A stretch of DNA of 64,000 nt from Avipropionibacterium sp050157065 (GTDB taxonomy: Bacteria; Actinomycetota; Actinomycetes; Propionibacteriales; Propionibacteriaceae): assembly GCA_050157065.1 (NCBI GenBank), contig CP189573.1; one strand, 5' to 3'. Position numbers and translations under genes: made by a program. Below the pieces are notes generated by a model that worked only from the letters and a program-made list of their open reading frames with translations, had not been told where the DNA came from and ran no database searches. Position 1 is the first letter of the stretch, and every line of letters starts with the position of its first letter. This document shows, piece by piece, positions 33,812-43,364 of the stretch.

Positions 33812-34867
33812 ATGACCGAAGTGACTGAACAACTGGACTACGTGGAGGACGACGTCCTGGGCCTGATGTTCCTGACCTGCCATCCGGCGCTCACCCCGGA
33901 GTCGCGGGCCGCGCTCTGCCTGCGGCTGGTCGGTGGGCTGACCACGGGCCAGATCGCCCGGGCGTACGGCGCCAAGGAGGCGACCATGGCGCAGCGGCTG
34001 TCCCGGGCGAAGCGGACCTTGGCCGAGGCAGGCCTCGATCCTGCGGTGCCACCGGCTCCCGCCGACCGGGCATCGCGCCTGCAGGACGTGATGGCGGTGG
34101 TCTACCGGGTCTTCCACGACGGCTACACCGCAGCCCGGCACGGACAGGGGCGACCCGAGCTGTGCCACGAAGGCCTACGACTGGCGAGGATCCTGGCCGG
34201 GGTCGCCCCCGGCGTGCCGGAGGTGCACGGCCTGCAGGCACTGCTCGAGCTGCAGGCCTCCCGGCTGCCGGCCCGCACGGATTCCGACGGTGAGCCGGTG
34301 CTGCTGGAACAGCAGGACCGGGACCGATGGGACCAGCTGCTGATCCACCGTGGCCTGCGTGCCCTGCGTCGGGCCCATCGGCTCGCGCGACCGGTCGGGA
34401 TGTACGTGCTGCAGGCCGAGATCGCCGCCTGCCATGCCCGGGCCCGCCGCGCCGAGGACACCGACTGGGCCCGTATCGCGGCCTGGTACGACCTGCTCGC
34501 CCGCCACGTACCCTCGCCGGCGATCGCGATCAACCGGGCCGTCGCCCACGGCCATGCGTTCGGCCCCGAGGCCGGGTTGGTGGTCCTGGACGCCGTCGGC
34601 GCCGAGGACGCCCCCTCGCACGTGGTGTCAGCAGTGCGGGGCGACCTGCTCTCGGCGGCCGGGGACGAGCGCGGGGCGACCGTCGCGTTCCGCCGGGCGG
34701 CCGACACCGCCACCACCCCGACCGACCGGGACGTCTACCACCGGCGGGCGACGGCCTGCGCGGCGGCGGAGGTCGAGGACCGGCGCTCGCACTCGATGTA
34801 CAGCCAGGACGTCAGCGACAGCTGCCTGTACGACGAGGACGAACTGGAGTGCCCGGGCAGCGCCTGA
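33812..34867 (+). pseudogene. ECF sigma factor (ECF42/DUF6596 type) lacking region 2
   Basis: 351 residues. From residue 8 it matches the middle and C-terminal part of sigma-24-type ECF factors: DDVLGLMFLTCHPALTPESR and LRLVGGLTTGQIARAYGAKE (sigma region 4, HTH), then the TPR-like extension (LLIHRGLRALRRAHRL, GMYVLQAEIAACHARA, INRAVAHGHAFGPEAGL). The usual N-terminal half of about 130 residues with region 2, needed for -10 recognition, is absent, and upstream sequence does not encode it. Start ATG 33812 follows a GTGAGGACGAC segment. Either a pseudogene remnant or an anti-sigma-like decoy; no DGPF/YCII partner gene is present. Confidence 0.7.
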
Positions 34868-34905
34868 TCATGGTTGCCGACGGATCGTGACCGTACGCCG
34901 GCGCA

Positions 34906-34940
34906 GCAGTTGATCATGGGGTGACTCCATGATCAACTGC
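34906..34940. terminator. 14-bp perfect hairpin between convergent genes
   Basis: Arms 34906-34919 and 34927-34940 (GCAGTTGATCATGG and its complement) with a 7-nt loop, between the sigma-factor gene and the convergent SDR gene. Probably a bidirectional terminator. Confidence 0.6.
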
Positions 34941-34971
34941 CCGGCCGGGGGCGCGGCCGCGCCGGTGGTGA

Positions 34972-35865
34972 TCATGACCAGCGGCGGAAGCCACCCTCAC
35001 TGTTGATCACCTGACCGACCACCCAGCGACCCTCGTCGCTGACCAGCCAGGCGATCAGTCGGGCCGGGTCGTCCGGCTCCCCGAAGCGGCCGGTCGGGCT
35101 GTGCGCCAACAGCTCGGGCAACCAGTCCGTACGGTCAGAGGTCTCGGCCGTGAGGTAGCCGGTGTCGACCGGCCCCGGGTTCACGGTGTTGAGGATGATC
35201 CCACGGTCGATCAGGTCGTCGGCGACCGAGGCCGTCACGCCGGCGAGCGCCGCCTTCGAGGTGGCGTACGCGATCTCGTCCGTCATCGGCCCGAGCTGTT
35301 GTCCGGACGTGAGCCACACGACGCGCCCACCGGGTCGACCGTCGTGTCGGGCGGCGAAGTCGCGGGTGGCCAACAAGGTGGCGCGGGTGTTCACCCGCCA
35401 GTGCGCGTCGAGGCTGTCGACGGTCTGGTCGGCCAGCCGGCCGTCGCCGCCGCTGCGGGCCTGGTTGCAGATCAGGATGTCGATGTGGCCCAGTGCCTCG
35501 GCGGCGACGGTGATCAACTCCTGCGGGCCACCGGTGGTGCCGAGGTCGATCGAGGCATCGGTGAGGAACGCCTCCCCCACCAGCTGCTCCTCCAGCCCGG
35601 CCCGTACGGCATCCAGGTCGTCGCCACCCCACGGCTGGTCGTGGTCGTGGTGCGCCCAGTGTTGGATGAACAGGCTCGCCCCCATCCGCGCCAGCCGCGA
35701 CGCGATGGCGTACCCGATCCCCTGCCGCCGGCTCACCCCGGTGACCACGGCGGTCCGACCGGCCAGCGCACCTCCACGCCCCTCACGCCCGTCGAGCTCG
35801 TCGTGTGTGTCGAGTCGTCCCTCGTCGGGTTCGGGGCGCGGGGTGGCGGAGGTCGGGGTCGTCAC
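34972..35865 (-). CDS. SDR-family oxidoreductase
   Basis: 297 residues, classical short-chain dehydrogenase. Cofactor motif TGVSRRQGIG (about 42-51), a variant NNAG motif reading CNQARSGG, catalytic Ser in LTSGQQ, and Tyr-Lys in YATSK. C-terminal DEGRWVVGQVINSEGGF is typical of 3-oxoacyl-ACP-reductase-like members. About 33 residues of polar leader precede the Rossmann fold. Start GTG 35863-35865 has TAGCGT 7 nt upstream (leaderless); a later start is possible. Substrate unknown. Confidence 0.88.
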   Translation of the reverse strand: MTTPTSATPRPEPDEGRLDTHDELDGREGRGGALAGRTAVVTGVSRRQGIGYAIASRLARMGASLFIQHWAHHDHDQPWGGDDLDAVRAGLEEQLVGEAFLTDASIDLGTTGGPQELITVAAEALGHIDILICNQARSGGDGRLADQTVDSLDAHWRVNTRATLLATRDFAARHDGRPGGRVVWLTSGQQLGPMTDEIAYATSKAALAGVTASVADDLIDRGIILNTVNPGPVDTGYLTAETSDRTDWLPELLAHSPTGRFGEPDDPARLIAWLVSDEGRWVVGQVINSEGGFRRWS

Positions 35866-35872
35866 GTCGTTG

Positions 35873-35878
35873 ACGCTA
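35873..35878 (-). promoter_or_regulatory. -10 element of SDR gene
   Basis: TAGCGT on the minus strand, 7 nt before the GTG at 35865; leaderless pattern. Confidence 0.45.
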
Positions 35879-35902
35879 GCGGGGCGACCGTCGCCGCGGC
35901 AA

Positions 35903-35992
35903 TGTGTTTCGAGGGTCCCGTGTGTTTCGAGGGTCCCGTGTGTTTCGAGGGTCCCGTGTGTTTCGAGGGCTTCCGCGTGTTCGAGGGGTTCC
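35903..35992 (+). repeat. 18-bp tandem repeat
   Basis: Three identical head-to-tail units (TGTGTTTCGAGGGTCCCG at 35903, 35921, 35939) then two degenerate ones (to about 35992). Intergenic, between the divergent SDR and VOC genes, upstream of the VOC gene's ribosome site. Confidence 0.9.
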
Positions 35993-36066
35993 GTCCTGTC
36001 GGGGGGCGGTCATAGCCTGACGTGGAAGGGACGCACCGGGTGTCCCGCCGAAGGATCGGAGCCGTG

Positions 36067-36501
36067 ATGGCTGCCAAGCTCAACCCGTACCTCAACTATG
36101 ACGGTCACGCCCGTGAGGCGATGGAGTTCTACCAGTCCGTCCTGGGTGGTGACCTCAAGGTCAGCACGTTCGGCGAGTTCGGCGGCGGCGAGGGCGTCGA
36201 CCCCGAGGGCGTGATGCATGCCCAGCTGAGCACCCCGTCGGGCATCACGCTGATGGCCTCGGACCTGCCGCCGGGGATGCCGTTCGAGAAGGGTTCGCAG
36301 ATCACGATCAGCCTCAGCGGCGGCCTCGAGGACGCCGAACAGCTGCGCGACTGGTTCGCCAAGCTCTCCGAGGGCGGCGAGGTCACCATGAAGTTGGAGA
36401 AGCAGGTGTGGGGTGACGAGTACGGCGCCTTCACCGACAAGTTCGGCATCAGCTGGATGGTCGACTTCGCGACCGAGGAATCGGCCGCCGCGGACGGCTG
36501 A
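36067..36501 (+). CDS. VOC/PhnB-like protein
   Basis: 144 residues. PhnB/glyoxalase-like fold: LNPYLNYDGHAREAMEFYQ, VMHAQLSTPSGITLMASDL, GDEYGAFTDKFGISWMVDF. Members are metal-binding or antibiotic-resistance-like proteins; the true substrate is rarely known. GGAG 6 nt before ATG 36067. Transcribed alone; the DUF1353 gene is convergent 10 bp on. Confidence 0.85.
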   Translation: MAAKLNPYLNYDGHAREAMEFYQSVLGGDLKVSTFGEFGGGEGVDPEGVMHAQLSTPSGITLMASDLPPGMPFEKGSQITISLSGGLEDAEQLRDWFAKLSEGGEVTMKLEKQVWGDEYGAFTDKFGISWMVDFATEESAAADG

Positions 36502-36511
36502 CGGGCGCCAG

Positions 36512-37270
36512 TCAGTCGGTCGTACGGCATCGCGGGTGGACCCCGCGCCGGTCATGGGGTCCACTCACGATCCGCTCGATCACGTGGTAGAGCGCGTAGA
36601 CGAGTGACACCGCGATCGTGACGTGGATCAGGAACGCCAACGCCCACCCGGTGATCAAGCCGGCCAAGGCGTGCCGTCCCCACGTCAGCGACAAAGCGGC
36701 CGGGATCAAGATGGCCCCGACGGCACCACTCACCAGTTCGACCCACCATGGGCCCTCACCCATCCACGGCACCCAGGTGATCAGGTCGACCAGGTCGGCC
36801 GTGGCCAGCAGCCCCAGGATCGTGATCACCACGATCGTCCCGACCAAGGCGATCCGTCGCCAGAATCGCCCGGTCTCGGCGTACCACATCGTCACCATCG
36901 TGACCGCCGCCCACATCAGCCACCGGCGGATCACCCCGGTGCCCAACTCCCCCATGGCCGTACGGAAGATGGCGTCGGCCTCGGTGCGGTCGACCCGCGG
37001 GCCGGTGTACGACGTCGGCTCGGTGATCGCGTCGTGCAGCACCGCGGCTGGGAGAAAGGCACCGCTACGCGGAACCAACCAGCGGAAGACCGTCGGCACC
37101 GAAGCCATGTCAGTACGAAACGACTCGAGGTCGGCCGGGTACTCGAACACCTCGTCGTGGCGATCCGACCGGTAGCCCAGCCGCCGTAGCACGTGGAAGT
37201 CGTGCCCGTCGACGCTGAGCAACTCCAGCCGGGCCGGGCCGCCAGTCTCGGCATCGAAGAACTCACCCAT
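36512..37270 (-). CDS. DUF1353 domain membrane protein
   Basis: 252 residues. About 1-125 is DUF1353 (SVPTVFRWLVPRSGAFLPAAVLHDA, RTEADAIFRTAM), a domain also found in phage proteins, possibly peptidase-like. The rest has four membrane helices (WAAVTMVTMWYA, IALVGTIVVITILGLLA, ELVSGAVGAILIPAAL, LAFLIHVTIAVSLVYAL). Start ATG 37268-37270, 6 nt after a TACGCT -10 (leaderless). Fusion of DUF1353 to a membrane region is somewhat unusual. Confidence 0.8.
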   Translation of the reverse strand: MGEFFDAETGGPARLELLSVDGHDFHVLRRLGYRSDRHDEVFEYPADLESFRTDMASVPTVFRWLVPRSGAFLPAAVLHDAITEPTSYTGPRVDRTEADAIFRTAMGELGTGVIRRWLMWAAVTMVTMWYAETGRFWRRIALVGTIVVITILGLLATADLVDLITWVPWMGEGPWWVELVSGAVGAILIPAALSLTWGRHALAGLITGWALAFLIHVTIAVSLVYALYHVIERIVSGPHDRRGVHPRCRTTD

Positions 37271-37276
37271 ACCCGC

Positions 37277-37282
37277 AGCGTA
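37277..37282 (-). promoter_or_regulatory. -10 element of DUF1353 gene
   Basis: TACGCT on the minus strand, 6 nt before the ATG at 37270; leaderless pattern. Confidence 0.5.
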
Positions 37283-37346
37283 GAGCGCGGCGGTGACAGT
37301 GTTGGGTTGTCACACGATCGTGGGTGAAGCTTCCATCAGCTCACGC

Positions 37347-37500
37347 TCAACCCTCCACCCGCACGGTCCGCTTGACGGGCCCGTCAGGTCTCTCTTCGTA
37401 CCACTCTCCGTACACACTCTCGCCATCCCACCAGAGGAAGCCGTTCTCAAAATCCTGTGCTCGGGATTCAGGAGGAAACAGCCCTTCAACCCCCGGAATG
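37347..37500 (-). pseudogene. Frame-shifted tail or remnant after hypothetical gene
   Basis: In the +1 frame relative to the gene ending at 37486, about 45 codons read FPPESRAQDFENGFLWWDGE, SVYGEWYEERPDGPVKR and end at 37347. This is clearly protein-like (aromatic, charged, low GC) but has no start codon of its own, so it is either the displaced C-terminus of the neighbouring gene or the remnant of a separate one. Confidence 0.45.
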
Positions 37501-37950
37501 ATGCACTTGGGACCGCACGATCGTGATCCAGTCCTCGAGCAGGGGAACCTCGCGATCGGTCAACCTTCGCATGCTGCTAACCCGCCACACGGTGGCGCAC
37601 TCTTCAATAGCCAGCGAGACAACCAACTGCAGCACCAGCCGATCTCGTAGCGGTAGGTGGACAATGGCGTGCCCGATCTTGGTCCGGTGCCCCGGTCCCG
37701 CCTGATTCCACCGGCCCCACGCCTCATCTCCCTGCCCGTAGGGCTCGGGGTGAACTGACTCGTACTGATCCCACGCATGCTTCTGATCCTGGATGTCTCG
37801 AAACCCAATGGCCAACTCGCTCAGCCACTGGGCTGGTGATTCGGTTCCAAGAATGGGATCCGTAACCGTCGTGATCAGGTCATCGAGCCAGTCGTACTTG
37901 TCACGCAACCAAGCAGCCGCCTCAATCGGGTCGCTTGGTGGTCCGGTCAT
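37486..37950 (-). CDS. Hypothetical protein in lower-GC patch
   Basis: 154 residues (MTGPPSDPIEAAAWLRDKYD, EWLSELAIGF-like helices, LRDRLVLQLVVSLAIEECATV). Start ATG 37948-37950 with GAGGT 7 nt upstream. Codon third positions are visibly less GC-rich than those of neighbours, suggesting foreign origin. Its frame ends at 37486 but a continuing coding signal appears in the next frame (37347-37500), so the gene may be frameshifted. No family recognised. Confidence 0.6.
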   Translation of the reverse strand: MTGPPSDPIEAAAWLRDKYDWLDDLITTVTDPILGTESPAQWLSELAIGFRDIQDQKHAWDQYESVHPEPYGQGDEAWGRWNQAGPGHRTKIGHAIVHLPLRDRLVLQLVVSLAIEECATVWRVSSMRRLTDREVPLLEDWITIVRSQVHHSGG

Positions 37951-37974
37951 CTGATTACCTCTACGCCGCTCAGA

Positions 37975-38796
37975 TCAGAAGGTGGCTGTCTCCGGGTCGG
38001 CGCCCTGCCGGTTGCCGGCGTCCAGGGTGTCGATCGCCGCAACGTCGTCCGCGGTCAGAGTGACCCCGTCCAGGTCGAAGTTCTCCGCGATCCGCTTCGG
38101 ATTCGCCGACTTCGGGAACACCACGTACCCCTTCGTCAGGTGCCAGGCGAGCACCACCTGCGCCGGGGTCGCGTCGATCCGGGACGCGATCGAGCCGACG
38201 ACCTCACCGTCAAGATCAGCACCCTTGCCCAGTGGTGCCCACGCCTCGGTGACGATGCCCAGCCGCTGGTGGTGGGCGACCAGCTCGGTCTGCGGGAACG
38301 TCGGATGCAGCTCGACCTGGTTGATCACCGGCACCACATCGGTGTCGGCGATGATCTGGTCGAGGTGGCTGATCGCGAAGTTCGACACCCCGATCGACGT
38401 GGTCAGCCCCTGCTCGCGGAGCTTGATCAACTCCTGCCACGCGGTGCGGTAGTCACCGACCACCGGCGCCGGCCAGTGCACCAGGTACAGGTCCACATGA
38501 TCAAGACCGAGTCGCTCGAGGCTCTCGGCCATCGCCTGCGGCACCTCGTGGTGCCGGTCGTTCCACACCTTGGTGGTGACGTACAACTCGTCACGGGGGA
38601 TGCCGGACTCCTTGATCGCCCGCCCCACCCCTTCCTCGTTGGCATAGAGCGCCGCGGTGTCGATGTGGCGATGTCCGAGCTCGAGCGCGGTCCGTACGAG
38701 ATCGAACGTCTCCGCCGGGTCGACCTGGTAGGTGCCGTAGCCGAGCTGCGGAATGCTGGTGCCGTCGAGCAGCTGGACGTTCGGGATCTGCTTCAT
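37975..38796 (-). CDS. Aldo/keto reductase (DKGR-like), copy 1
   Basis: 273 residues, NADPH-dependent AKR of the 2,5-diketo-D-gluconate reductase type. Catalytic set: Asp in RHIDTAALY (about 47), Tyr in the same motif, Lys in VTTKVWNDR, His in LVHWP; cofactor motif FPKSANPKRIAENF. Start ATG 38794-38796 with GGAGA 8 nt upstream, 11 nt after the stop of a close paralogue, so the two are an operon from tandem duplication. Confidence 0.92.
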   Translation of the reverse strand: MKQIPNVQLLDGTSIPQLGYGTYQVDPAETFDLVRTALELGHRHIDTAALYANEEGVGRAIKESGIPRDELYVTTKVWNDRHHEVPQAMAESLERLGLDHVDLYLVHWPAPVVGDYRTAWQELIKLREQGLTTSIGVSNFAISHLDQIIADTDVVPVINQVELHPTFPQTELVAHHQRLGIVTEAWAPLGKGADLDGEVVGSIASRIDATPAQVVLAWHLTKGYVVFPKSANPKRIAENFDLDGVTLTADDVAAIDTLDAGNRQGADPETATF

Positions 38797-38807
38797 CGGC
38801 GGTCTCC

Positions 38808-39632
38808 TCAGAAGTCTGCGGTCTCCGGGTCGTTGCCGACCCGGTTGCCCTCGTCGACGCTGTCGATCTGCTTCATCGCGTCGTCGTCGAGCTCGAAGTC
38901 GAACAGCCGGAAGTTCTCCCGGATCCGGTGCGGGGTGATCGACTTGGGGAACACGACGTGGCCGTGCTGCAGGTGCCACCGCAGGATGACCTGCGCCGGC
39001 GTACGGAACATCTGGTCGGCGATCTCGACGATCTCGGGCCGGTTCAGGTCGGCGCCGGTGCCGAGGGGGCTGTATGCCTGCGTCGTGATGGCCTTGGACG
39101 CGTTGTAGGCCCGCATCGCACGCTGGGCGAAGGTCGGGTGCACCTCGATCTGGTTCACCGCCGGCACCGTGTCGATCAACTGCATGATCGTGTCGATGTG
39201 GGTCTGGGTGAAGTTGCTGACGCCCAGCGACCGCGCCAACCCCTGGGCACGCACCTCCTGCATCTGCTCCCAGGCCGCGGTGAAGTCGCCGTGCCGCGGC
39301 GACGGCCAGTGGATCAGGTAGAGGTCGACGTGGTCCAGCCCGAGCTTGCCGAGGCTCTCCTTCGCGGCGCCGACCACGTCGCGGTGCCGGTCGTTCCACA
39401 GCTTGGTGGTGACGAACAGCTCGTCGCGGTCGATCTTCGACTCGCGGATCGCCTGACCGACGCCGGCCTCGTTGCCGTACACCGCGGCGGTGTCGATGTG
39501 GCGATAGCCCACCTCGAGCGCAGTCCGTACGGCCGGCACGACGTCATCGGTCGACACCTGCCAGACCCCGAAGCCGAGCTGCGGGATCAGGTTGCCGTCG
39601 TTGAGGGCGACGGTGGGCACGTCTTCGGTCAT
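38808..39632 (-). CDS. Aldo/keto reductase (DKGR-like), copy 2
   Basis: 274 residues, paralogue of the next gene in the operon: RHIDTAAVY, VTTKLWNDR, LIHWPSP, FPKSITPHRIRENF all present, so catalytically competent. First gene of the pair. A ribosome site AGGAGG precedes the ATG at 39630-39632. Reduces a sugar- or ketone-type carbonyl with NADPH; exact substrate unknown. Confidence 0.92.
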   Translation of the reverse strand: MTEDVPTVALNDGNLIPQLGFGVWQVSTDDVVPAVRTALEVGYRHIDTAAVYGNEAGVGQAIRESKIDRDELFVTTKLWNDRHRDVVGAAKESLGKLGLDHVDLYLIHWPSPRHGDFTAAWEQMQEVRAQGLARSLGVSNFTQTHIDTIMQLIDTVPAVNQIEVHPTFAQRAMRAYNASKAITTQAYSPLGTGADLNRPEIVEIADQMFRTPAQVILRWHLQHGHVVFPKSITPHRIRENFRLFDFELDDDAMKQIDSVDEGNRVGNDPETADF

Positions 39633-39718
39633 CGGGAAACCTCCTGTGTCGGTGCAACCTCACCCTATTGCCCGAAACCGAATTTGGCCGCCCGGGGTGT
39701 CGTGGGAGAATCGCCGAC

Positions 39719-41356
<1,638 letters not shown>

Positions 41357-41386
41357 CGCCAGCTCGTCGCCCGACGCGCTCGTACA

Positions 41387-41448
41387 GAAGGGCGCCACAG
41401 CGACAGGCGTGGAGCTGACGTCCGCCTGTGTCGCTCAGACGACCTTCC
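41387..41448. repeat. Palindromic repeat family B, copy 2 / terminator
   Basis: 62-bp element from GAAGGGCGCCACAGCGACA to ...ACGACCTTCC, with inner arms AGCGACA(CA)GGCG paired to CGCCTGTGTCGCT. Lies between convergent argS and ppgK, so it probably works as a bidirectional terminator. Sister copy at 28653-28715. Confidence 0.65.
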
Positions 41449-41474
41449 TTGCGAGGCTCGGCCGGGAACCGGGA

Positions 41475-42281
41475 TCAGGCGTTGCTGTCGATCTCTGGTG
41501 TCACGTGCGACAGGCCGCGTTCCTGCAGGTCCGCGGCCAGGTGGGCGGCCCCGATGATGCCGGCGGTGTTGCGCAGCTTGGCCGGCACGATCGGGGTGCG
41601 CAGCTTCAGCAGCGGCAGGAACTCGTCGGCATCGCGGGACACTCCGCCGCCGACGACGAACAGGTCCGGTGAGAACAGGAACTCCACGACCTCGTAGTAG
41701 CGCTGCAGCCGCTTGGCCCACTTCTTGTACGACAGGCCCTCCTCGTCCTTGATCCGGGACGCCGCGCGCGACTCCGCGTCGTGGCCGTCGATCTCGAGGT
41801 GGCCGAGCTCGGAGTTGGGGATCAGCACCCCGTTGTGGATCATCGCCGACCCGATCCCGGTCCCCAGGGTGGTCAGGATCACCAGTCCCTGGGCACCCTT
41901 CGCCGCACCGAAGTGACTCTCCGCGACTCCGGCGGCGTCAGCATCGTTGACCAGGTAGACATCACGCTGCAGGGTCTTCTCGAGCAGCTTCTCCGCCTCG
42001 AACCCGATCCACGCATCGTCGATGTTGGCCGCCGACATCGTCACCCCGTGGTGCACGATCGCCGGCATCGTGATGCCGACCGGGGTCTGCGGGGTGAGCT
42101 GGTCGGCGAAGTGCTCGACCAGTTCGGCGATGACCTCGGCGACGTTCTGCGGCGTCGACTTCTTGGGCGTGGCGATGCGGCGCCGTTCGGTGCTGAACTC
42201 CCCGGCGTCAAGGTCGACCGGAGCCCCCTTGATCCCCGAACCGCCGACGTCGATCCCCAGTGCAAGCCGCTGTGCCACCAT
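41475..42281 (-). CDS. ppgK: Polyphosphate glucokinase
   Basis: 268-residue ROK-fold kinase that phosphorylates glucose with polyphosphate (and ATP). ATP/polyP loop GIDVGGSGIKG (about 7-17), TTLGTGIGSA, the sugar-binding ELGHLEIDG, and the KKWAKRLQRYYE helix typical of PpgK. No zinc-ROK CxCGxxGC motif, as expected for this family. Start ATG 42279-42281, TAGAGT 8 nt upstream (leaderless). Feeds glucose-6-phosphate to glycolysis together with pgi in this window. Confidence 0.92.
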   Translation of the reverse strand: MVAQRLALGIDVGGSGIKGAPVDLDAGEFSTERRRIATPKKSTPQNVAEVIAELVEHFADQLTPQTPVGITMPAIVHHGVTMSAANIDDAWIGFEAEKLLEKTLQRDVYLVNDADAAGVAESHFGAAKGAQGLVILTTLGTGIGSAMIHNGVLIPNSELGHLEIDGHDAESRAASRIKDEEGLSYKKWAKRLQRYYEVVEFLFSPDLFVVGGGVSRDADEFLPLLKLRTPIVPAKLRNTAGIIGAAHLAADLQERGLSHVTPEIDSNA

Positions 42282-42289
42282 GACCGTCG

Positions 42290-42295
42290 ACTCTA
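42290..42295 (-). promoter_or_regulatory. -10 element of ppgK
   Basis: TAGAGT on the minus strand, 8 nt before the ATG at 42281; lies in the 11-bp gap after galE, so ppgK has its own promoter. Confidence 0.4.
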
Positions 42296-43282
42296 CTGCG
42301 CGGCGGGCCGCGGTGCTTCGGTGGCTGCCTGCCGTGCCTGCCACGCGGAGGTGACCATGTCGAGCAGGTCGTGCCGCATCGTCCAGTCGAGGTCGCGTGC
42401 GGCGAGGTCACCGTTCGCCACGATCCGGTCGGGGTCCCCCGGCCGTCGGGCGCCGATGGCGGGGGTGAAGTCGATCTTGGTGGCCCGGGCCATCGCGGTC
42501 ATGATCTCCCGCACCGACGAACCGTCGCCCGACCCGAGGTTGTACGCAGGCTCCACGGCCCGGCCGGCGGCCAGCCGGGTCGCGGCGACCACGTGGGCGG
42601 CGGCCAGGTCGGCCACGTGCACGTAGTCGCGCACGTTCGTCCCGTCGGGGGTGTCGTAGTCGTCACCGAAGATCGTCGGCGTACCACCGGCCAACAACGT
42701 GTCGAACACGATCGGGAACAGGTTGTGCGGGGACGTGTCGTAGAGCCTGGGATGGCCCGATCCGACGACGTTGAAGTAGCGCAGACTCGTGTGCACGAAG
42801 GAATCCCGAGCCTTGGCCTGGTCGGCCAGCAGCCACTCCGCGACCAGCTTCGACTCCCCGTACGGTGAGGCCGGCTGCTTGGGCGTGTCCTCGGTGACGA
42901 GGTCGACGTCGGGGGCCCCGTACACCGCTGCTGAGGACGAGAAGACGATCTTGTCGACGCCGGTCTCGGCCATCTGCTGCAGCAGTGTGACGGTGCCGGT
43001 GACGTTCTGGGTGTAGGTGTGCAGCGGCCGCTCGACCGACACCCCGGCGTACTTGAAGCCCGCGACGTGGATGACCCCGTCTACCGCGTGACCGGTGAGG
43101 GCATGGCGTACGGCCTCGGCGTCCAGGATGGAGGCCCGGACGAACGGCACGTCGTCGGGCACGAACCCGGGGTGCCCACTGGACAGGTCGTCGATCACCA
43201 CCGCGCCAAGACCGGCCGCGGTGAGGGCACGCACCACGTGCGACCCGATGTACCCGGCGCCGCCGGTGACCAACCACGTCAT
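42293..43282 (-). CDS. galE: UDP-glucose 4-epimerase
   Basis: 329 residues, extended SDR. NAD motif GGAGYIGSH (about 6-14), catalytic SSSAAVYG with Ser and Tyr-Lys in SPYGESK, GDDYDTPDGT and NVRDYVHVADLAAAH typical of GalE. Interconverts UDP-glucose and UDP-galactose for envelope sugars. ATG 43280-43282 is 7 nt after TAGGCT (leaderless). Confidence 0.95.
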   Translation of the reverse strand: MTWLVTGGAGYIGSHVVRALTAAGLGAVVIDDLSSGHPGFVPDDVPFVRASILDAEAVRHALTGHAVDGVIHVAGFKYAGVSVERPLHTYTQNVTGTVTLLQQMAETGVDKIVFSSSAAVYGAPDVDLVTEDTPKQPASPYGESKLVAEWLLADQAKARDSFVHTSLRYFNVVGSGHPRLYDTSPHNLFPIVFDTLLAGGTPTIFGDDYDTPDGTNVRDYVHVADLAAAHVVAATRLAAGRAVEPAYNLGSGDGSSVREIMTAMARATKIDFTPAIGARRPGDPDRIVANGDLAARDLDWTMRHDLLDMVTSAWQARQAATEAPRPAAQ

Positions 43283-43289
43283 GGTTCTG

Positions 43290-43295
43290 AGCCTA
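43290..43295 (-). promoter_or_regulatory. -10 element of galE
   Basis: TAGGCT on the minus strand, 7 nt before the galE ATG; leaderless pattern. Confidence 0.5.
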
Positions 43296-43326
43296 GACGC
43301 AATCCGGGGCGATGCGACGGCACCTG

Positions 43327-43357
43327 TTGACCCTCCGGTCACCGGAGGGTGCAGGCT
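43327..43357 (+). promoter_or_regulatory. MerR-type promoter with 19-bp spacer and operator
   Basis: TTGACC (43327-43332), 19-bp spacer, CAGGCT (43352-43357). The spacer contains a perfect dyad ACCCTCCGGT-C-ACCGGAGGGT (43330-43350). This is the classic architecture for MerR activation. The start codon at 43365 is 7 nt after the -10, so the transcript is probably leaderless. Confidence 0.85.
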
Positions 43358-43364
43358 GACGGCC

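Noticed and set aside
35903..35992. CRISPR array
   Set aside because: Units are contiguous with no spacers and no cas genes exist in the window; it is a simple tandem repeat. The same applies to 13275-13355.
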